A stretch of DNA of 16,635 bases from Candidatus Cloacimonas sp. SDB. GTDB lineage: Bacteria; Cloacimonadota; Cloacimonadia; Cloacimonadales; TCS61. The DNA lies in the NCBI GenBank assembly GCA_001412425.1, contig LKUH01000388.1, positions 1-16,635 on the forward strand. The letters run 5' to 3'. A model generated the notes under the pieces. The model saw only the letters and a list, made by a program, of their open reading frames with translations, was not told where the DNA came from and did no database searches. The number at the start of each line of letters is the position of its first letter. Position 1 is the stretch's first letter. This document shows, piece by piece, positions 16,501-16,635 of this stretch. The translations under genes and the position numbers were made by a program.

Positions 16501-16577
16501 TTTATCTCTGCAGATATTGCAGAAACAGATAACAGCAACAATCCTATCAACAGAACTGACTTTGTGAAGACATTCAT
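10506..16577 (-). CDS. secreted alpha-2-macroglobulin family protein with thioester motif
   Basis: This 2023-residue protein is much longer than E. coli YfhM (about 1650). An N-terminal Sec signal (basic start, hydrophobic VLLIGLLLLSVSAISA) shows export. There is no lipobox cysteine, so unlike YfhM it is not an obvious lipoprotein. Residues about 30-380 form a helical, TPR-like extension. Macroglobulin-type beta domains follow, including FFTDRAIYRPGQTVYFKG near 602-618. A Tyr/Asn/Gly-rich then acidic stretch at about 1130-1244 is the likely bait region, and the conserved A2M domain (FFYPHLKTDQAGNV...) starts near 1247. The thioester sequence is YECSEQ with C1475 and Q1478, followed by the helical thioester domain and a C-terminal receptor-binding-like beta domain. 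Such proteins are thought to trap foreign proteases in the periplasm. ATG at 16577 is preferred to GTG at 16583, because AAGGAG overlaps the GTG and is well spaced for ATG. Confidence 0.93.
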   Translation of the reverse strand: MNVFTKSVLLIGLLLLSVSAISAEIKKSNNFQDLWEKVQEAENNRLPKTALEFVEHIYNKAVAENEQQQIIKSLIYKLKFIAEIDENSDLLFFEKLEEEITRADIPVKNILNSLKAEAYWHYFQAHRWDFYNRTETIEFDHKDIRTWDLKTILQEAIKNYKLSLRNPEKLQKLAISDYEEILSKGNTRELRPTVFDFLAHRAVEFFTNDQSQIIQPAYQFEIDNNNYFTEAEKFVELKISTQDSLSLKYSALEILQDLIEFHIPDQNKAALLDVDLKRLDFVYKNSVTQDKTKVYETALMNLVMKYQSSPLAAEIFYQIARLNSDLGSKYDPGISEDYKWQKKKAYDFCQKVIEQYPDTPGAQNCLSLKSELETKNISLQLEKVNLPNESILALCSFKNIDQIFYRIYETNYEEINNVINHNQNLILENFNTREIFNEGKLGLPDDGDLNQHTAEIKLPQLDIGQYLIILSHKADFGNKDNCLTYNILEISNISTIQRRTGSESLEFNVMDRRTGYPVSEVSISVWTRNFMDAERKYHYKKAAEFVTDKKGHILIDLPVAGIKDSRHFNLQFQKGEDVLQLSENFYNYSYFYDEETQLRTFFFTDRAIYRPGQTVYFKGIILETEGKNNRIKTGYKTSVELIDVNYQEISRLDLVTNEYGAFSGSFVIPQGVLTGNFQISNDMGSHYFSVEEYKRPGFEVKFDPVEESYALGDEVTVTGNAQAYAGFNIDNADLSYRVVRTVTFPRWWYLYRRPYYNDTMEITNGTSQTDNEGNFEVKFTAIPDLKIAREDDPAFTYQIIVDVTDINGEARSAQQFVRVGYSLLRLEFSLPDKIAQEENEFKYEILSMNLNGQYEPAAGEIKVYKLDSPDKIFRPKLWSEPDKKSFTREEYYSEFPGDQYDSEMDFYRWEKEKLVWDETFNTEKNKFVDFKKIPQLVWEQGVYLVELEALDRKGNPVKDKTFFTLYSYKSQQLPYKKADWFSKINASGEPGEKAQFLIGSSYNVDILYEIEQDNQIIKSEWLKLNNEQILIEIPIKETHRGNFAVHFNFIKDNRLYAFSEIVEVPWTNKQLSIEFETFRNKIQPGENEEWRVKIKDNLGEAVAAEMLAALYDASLDAFRANYWDFNINHYYYARLNWSGQNNFRSAYSSQLLSNWNHYESGASIIYDNLDLGGLNWYRTFYGTGGGMRYSLMKSAEGMDINSSLELEGRDQQLPPAFGLQESADEYAAGGPDEEQDFSDVEIRSNFNETAFFYPHLKTDQAGNVIISFTVPQSLTRWKMMGLAHTKDLKSGIVYNELVTSKDLMILPNAPRFFRAGDKLKFTAKITNLSERDLAGQAKLELFDAITYRSIDHLFEHEQRQISFSVNKDQSTLVSWDIVIPAEIEAVTYRIKAQSGNFSDGEEKPIPILSNRMLVTESLPLPVRGNQTKQFKFEKLLNSESSETIRHHRLTLEFTSNPAWYAVQALPYLMEYPYECSEQIFSRYYANSIASHIANSDIKIKRVFERWRELPDSRALLSNLEKNQELKALLLEETPWVLDAKDESERKRRVGILFDLNRMSNELDSAIRKLQEAQLSNGSWPWFKGMRENRYITQYIVSGFGHLDKLQIQNIRNDQSIWKMIEKAVHYLDNRVREDYENLLSLKIDMSEDHLSRTQIHYLYGRSYFSEIPIEKSNQEAVAYFTGQAEKYWINKSKYMQGMIALALHRDNQEKVPAKIIASLKEYATYSDELGMYWKDFWLGYHWYQAPIETQALLIEAFDEIGDNAESVEEMKIWLLKQKQTRDWRTTKATAEACYALLLRGADLLSESEIAEIKLNNEIIDPYQADDIDVEAGTGYFKTAWSGGEIIPEMGNVEVTNKNRVAAWGALYWQYYEDLDKITPHETPLKLDKKLFVERFSDAGKVLEMVDEDVDLKVGNRIIVRIELRVDRDMEFVHMKDMRASCLEPENVISRFKWQGGLGYYESTRDASTNFFFDYLPKGTYVFEYPLRVTHIGDFSNGITSIQSMYAPEFTSHSEGIRINIENK

Positions 16578-16635
16578 TCTCACTCCTTTTCTGAAAAACT
16601 TTCATTTTCATGCTTTTTTCATAAAGCTAAACGAC
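16578..16635. other. upstream region of the macroglobulin gene, cut by the window edge
   Basis: These 58 bases carry the AAGGAG ribosome site of the macroglobulin gene and an AT-rich stretch with runs of T on the plus strand. No -35/-10 pair is visible. The promoter, or an upstream gene such as the PBP1C gene often found near bacterial macroglobulins, would lie beyond the edge. Confidence 0.5.

Noticed and set aside
16155..16532. 125-codon rightward frame antisense to the macroglobulin gene
   Set aside because: It lies wholly opposite strongly supported coding sequence, has a Phe/Ile/Cys-rich composition typical of antisense frames, and shows no recognisable domain.
1..16635. CRISPR arrays, tRNA or rRNA genes, insertion sequences, prophage genes
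   Set aside because: No regularly spaced repeats, cloverleaf-like sequences, transposase or phage protein motifs were seen on reading either strand.

Overview
The window is AT-rich bacterial DNA with tightly packed genes. Most start codons have a recognisable Shine-Dalgarno (SD) sequence (GAGG, AGGAAG, AGGAAGG, AAGGAG). Large multi-domain alpha-2-macroglobulins, FeoB and DUF4143 ATPases are common in the Bacteroidota/FCB group, but frequent SD use is unlike typical Bacteroidota. A Gram-negative-type lineage such as Cloacimonadota or another FCB relative is a plausible guess from gene content and composition. It is not proven, and the window holds no rRNA or other marker gene to settle it.

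Layout. Positions 1-381 hold no certain gene. This stretch carries several short palindromes, a degenerate CACAAAG/CACGAAG-type remnant, a Fur-box-like site and possibly the last 36 codons of a gene entering from the left. Two rightward genes follow: an RluA-family pseudouridine synthase (382-1308) and a major facilitator transporter (1353-2630). Everything after them runs leftward. Reading in the direction of transcription from the right edge, the first unit is a 2023-residue secreted alpha-2-macroglobulin (16577-10506) whose stop overlaps by 4 bp the start of a DSD1/D-threonine-aldolase-like PLP enzyme (10509-9421). After a 157-bp gap with a large inverted repeat comes an AAA/DUF4143 ATPase (9263-8100), then an EamA/DMT transporter only 9 bp downstream (8090-7233). 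The next unit is a fur-feoB iron operon (7148-4446) behind a likely Fur-box promoter. A 252-bp intergenic stretch with two mutually exclusive hairpins leads into an ECF sigma factor (4193-3570) and a single-pass membrane protein with a DUF4384-like outer domain (3515-2712), probably the sigma factor's regulator.

How the genes fit together. Three modules can be argued from sequence. Ferrous iron uptake by FeoB is governed by Fur, whose gene probably controls itself. An ECF sigma/membrane-protein pair probably relays an envelope signal. A secreted thioester macroglobulin is translationally coupled to a D-amino-acid-type PLP enzyme, which differs from the usual bacterial macroglobulin pairing with PBP1C. 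The ATPase looks like an accessory gene placed directly upstream of the DMT transporter. I found no tRNA, rRNA, CRISPR array, insertion sequence or prophage gene.
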